From Desulfuromonadales bacterium C00003068 (GTDB lineage: Bacteria > Desulfobacterota > Desulfuromonadia > Desulfuromonadales > Desulfuromonadaceae), in the NCBI GenBank assembly GCA_001751155.1, contig MAXR01000162.1, positions 3,423 through 27,919 of the forward strand: a stretch of DNA of 24,497 nucleotides, written 5' to 3'. Both the position numbers and the translations under genes were made by a program. Positions 22,399-24,497 of this stretch are shown here, in pieces. The notes under the pieces are model-generated. The model ran no database searches. It had not been told where the DNA came from and saw nothing but the letters and a program-made list of their open reading frames with translations. Within the stretch, counting starts at the first letter, position 1, and each line of letters begins with the position of its first letter.

Positions 22399-23289
22399 AT
22401 GTCTGATGTGATCGTAAAAAATATATCGATTATTGGTGTTGGGTTAATCGGTGGTTCTTTTGCTTTAGCGTTGAAAAATGCCAAAGTGGTTGAGACGGTA
22501 TTTGGTTGGGATGCCAATCATGAAAACCTAACGTTAGCTGAGCAACTGGGTATTATCGATAGGGCAGGCCCAAGCCTGACTGATGCGGTAAAAGATGCTG
22601 ATGTTGTCTTGTTGGCTGTTCCTGTTGGTAGCATGCAAGCCGTCGCTCGTTCTGTTTTGGCTCATATGAAATCGGGTAGTATTCTGACCGATACAGGGAG
22701 CGTTAAGCAAACTGTTGTTGGTTCCCTCGAACCTTTGGCTATTGAATCTGATGTTCTCTTTGTCGGAGGACACCCCATTTCAGGTACCGAGCGCAGTGGT
22801 GCTGCTGCGGCATTTAAAGAGCTCTATCAAGACAAAAGGTGTATTTTAACACCGACACCTAATACCAATAGCACTGCACTGGCAATTGTCGAACGACTTT
22901 GGTGTGCTGTGGGGTCTGAAGTGGTCAAGATGGATGTTGTCAAACATGATCGCATTCTCGCGGCGATAAGCCATCTCCCCCATATGATTGCTTATTCGTT
23001 AGTGAACTCTGTAAGTTGTTATGATCGTTATCCTGAAAATATTCTCGATTTTTCTGCGGGAGGATTTCGCGACTTTACCCGCATTGCATCGTCAGATCCT
23101 GTGATGTGGCGAGATATTGCACTGACTAATCGTGAATCGCTGCTGGAGATGATCACCCAGTTTGAACAATTTTTAGCTGAGTTAAAGCAAGATATCGATC
23201 GCGGTGATATGGAGCGCTTGTTTACGTTTTTTCAGCAATCGAAAATAAGTCGCGATGCGATTTTACACCCTGATCCAAAGGAACATTAA
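22399..23289 (+). CDS. tyrA: Prephenate dehydrogenase
   Basis: This 296-residue protein has an N-terminal Rossmann domain (IIGVGLIGGSFALALK, residues 11-26). The LTDTGSVK segment (96-103) and GGHPISGTERSG (123-134, with the substrate-binding His125) follow, then a helical dimerisation domain with SHLPHMIAYSLV and GGFRDFTRIASSDP. It oxidatively decarboxylates prephenate to 4-hydroxyphenylpyruvate in tyrosine synthesis; use of arogenate cannot be excluded. No ACT or mutase domain is attached, so feedback control would come from elsewhere. It starts nine bases after pheA with only a weak ribosome site, suggesting coupling. Confidence 0.95.
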   Translation: MSDVIVKNISIIGVGLIGGSFALALKNAKVVETVFGWDANHENLTLAEQLGIIDRAGPSLTDAVKDADVVLLAVPVGSMQAVARSVLAHMKSGSILTDTGSVKQTVVGSLEPLAIESDVLFVGGHPISGTERSGAAAAFKELYQDKRCILTPTPNTNSTALAIVERLWCAVGSEVVKMDVVKHDRILAAISHLPHMIAYSLVNSVSCYDRYPENILDFSAGGFRDFTRIASSDPVMWRDIALTNRESLLEMITQFEQFLAELKQDIDRGDMERLFTFFQQSKISRDAILHPDPKEH

Positions 23290-23291
23290 TT

Positions 23292-24497
23292 ATGACTTTA
23301 CAGACAAAAATAGTTTCGTCTAGCCAAGGTTTGCGTGGGGAGATAACCGTCCCAGGTGATAAATCTATTTCACATCGCTCTATTATGTTTGGCGCTTTGG
23401 CACACGGGAAAACCCATGTTACCGGGTTTCTGCAAGGTGAAGATAACCTGTCCACATTGAACGCATTTAAGTCGATGGGGGTCACGATTGATCAACACAG
23501 TAATGGTGAGTTAACGATTCATGGCTGTGGATTGCATGGCTTGCAAGAACCCGCGGATGTTTTAGATTGTGGTAACTCCGGCACAACCATCCGCTTAATG
23601 TCGGGGCTGTTAGCTGGGCAATCATTTTTTTCTGTCTTAACAGGTGACCAGTATTTACGTAAGCGGCCTATGGGCCGAGTGGTTAACCCTTTGGCACAAA
23701 TGGGGGCTAAAATTTCAGGTCGTGAACACGGTCAATGTGCTCCGCTAGCGATTCAGGGCCAACCTTTAACCGCAATTGATTATATTTCACCGGTGGCGAG
23801 TGCTCAGGTGAAATCAGCGATTTTATTAGCGGGTTTATATGCCGATGGTGTGACTACAGTTAACGAACCTCATTTATCACGTGATCACTCTGAACGTATG
23901 TTGCGCCATTTTGGTGTTGAGGTGGACTCTTTTTCAGGTGGAGCTTCTGTTGCAGGGGGGCAAACCTTGCAGGCACAAGACCTCTTAGTTCCTGGAGATA
24001 TCTCATCTGCTGCGTTTTTCATGGTGGCGGCGTTGATTGTACCGAATTCAGAGTTACTCATTCGCAATGTGGGCATCAATCCAAGTCGCTCGGGAATTAT
24101 TGATATTTTACAAGCGATGAATGGTTCTGTTGAGTTGGTTGATCAACGTGAGATGGCGGGAGAACCTGTTGCTGACATCCTCGTCAAAAGTAGTCAACTT
24201 AAAGGGATTGAAATTGGCGGTGAATTTGTACCGCGCGCCATTGACGAATTTCCCGTTATCAGTATTGCGGCTGCTTGCGCAGAGGGGACAACCGTTTTTC
24301 GCGATGCTCGTGAGTTACGTGTGAAAGAAACCGATCGAATTGCGGCAATGGAGACCGTGTTGCGAGTGCTCGGTGTGTCAGTCGAGAGCCATGAGGATGG
24401 TATGACAATTGAGGGATGTGAGCAGTTCTCTGGTGGCCGAGTAAACTCATGTGGCGATCATCGAATTGCTATGAGCTCAGCAATCGCTGCTTTGCGT
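23292..24497 (+). CDS. aroA: 3-phosphoshikimate 1-carboxyvinyltransferase (EPSP synthase), 3' end outside the window
   Basis: The frame is open from the ATG at 23292 to the last base, giving 402 codons; roughly the final 25-30 are missing. It starts two bases after tyrA with AAGGA at 23278-23282. Conserved EPSP synthase pieces are all visible: the PGDKSISHRS loop (K24, S25, R29), DCGNSGTTIRLMSG (92-105), SAQVKSAILLAGL, RDHSERML, GDISSAAFF, AIDEFPVISIAA with the catalytic Asp318, VKETDRI, and GDHRIAMS near the edge. It adds enolpyruvate to shikimate-3-phosphate. The residue after the conserved Arg101 is Leu, where the E. coli enzyme has Pro. This and pheA/tyrA supply the end of the aromatic pathway. 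Confidence 0.96.
   Translation, partial: MTLQTKIVSSSQGLRGEITVPGDKSISHRSIMFGALAHGKTHVTGFLQGEDNLSTLNAFKSMGVTIDQHSNGELTIHGCGLHGLQEPADVLDCGNSGTTIRLMSGLLAGQSFFSVLTGDQYLRKRPMGRVVNPLAQMGAKISGREHGQCAPLAIQGQPLTAIDYISPVASAQVKSAILLAGLYADGVTTVNEPHLSRDHSERMLRHFGVEVDSFSGGASVAGGQTLQAQDLLVPGDISSAAFFMVAALIVPNSELLIRNVGINPSRSGIIDILQAMNGSVELVDQREMAGEPVADILVKSSQLKGIEIGGEFVPRAIDEFPVISIAAACAEGTTVFRDARELRVKETDRIAAMETVLRVLGVSVESHEDGMTIEGCEQFSGGRVNSCGDHRIAMSSAIAALR

Overview
The window looks like a chromosomal housekeeping segment of a moderately AT-rich deltaproteobacterium, most likely Desulfuromonadales (Geobacter/Pelobacter/Desulfuromonas type). That placement is inference. It rests on the mutL-miaA-hfq order, the pheA-tyrA-aroA cluster with a bifunctional chorismate mutase/prephenate dehydratase, the TPR plus ExeA-like ATPase pair, and the many TPR, PilZ and AsmA proteins. 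There are no rRNAs, tRNAs, insertion sequences, phage genes or CRISPR arrays, and base composition looks even by eye. All genes lie on the plus strand except one Bax-like lipoprotein.

Layout. 1-1097: 3' end of scpB, then an RsuA/RluB pseudouridine synthase overlapping it by one base. 1308-4391: a large TPR protein with acidic linkers and an ExeA-like AAA ATPase, closed by a strong terminator at 4417-4441. 4478-7475: mutL, miaA and hfq, followed by a terminator at 7510-7550. 7560-9991: a DUF512 radical SAM protein, a TPR protein and a YkgJ-type cysteine cluster protein. 10080-12807: an AsmA-like protein and a small PilZ protein. 13038-19985: a tightly packed run of tlyA, a degenerate SbcD-like protein, a short SbcC/YhaN-like ATPase with a membrane hairpin, a HIT protein, a Rel/SpoT-like protein with an intact hydrolase but ruined synthetase, and a secreted polysaccharide deacetylase. 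19986-20951 (minus): the Bax-like lipoprotein, converging on the deacetylase with no gap. 20952-21318: a divergent control region. 21319-24497: pheA, tyrA and 5' aroA, the late aromatic amino acid pathway.

Most of the window is standard metabolism, RNA modification and DNA repair. The most unusual part is 13802-18958. There, an SbcD-like protein that has lost most recognisable metal ligands is translationally coupled to an SbcC-like ATPase whose zinc-hook position is occupied by two hydrophobic segments. Just downstream is a Rel-like protein that appears able only to destroy alarmone. A second point of interest is the pheA leader, which has a plausible promoter and a 13-codon reading frame containing three Phe codons. 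All assignments were made by reading motifs; no database search was possible.
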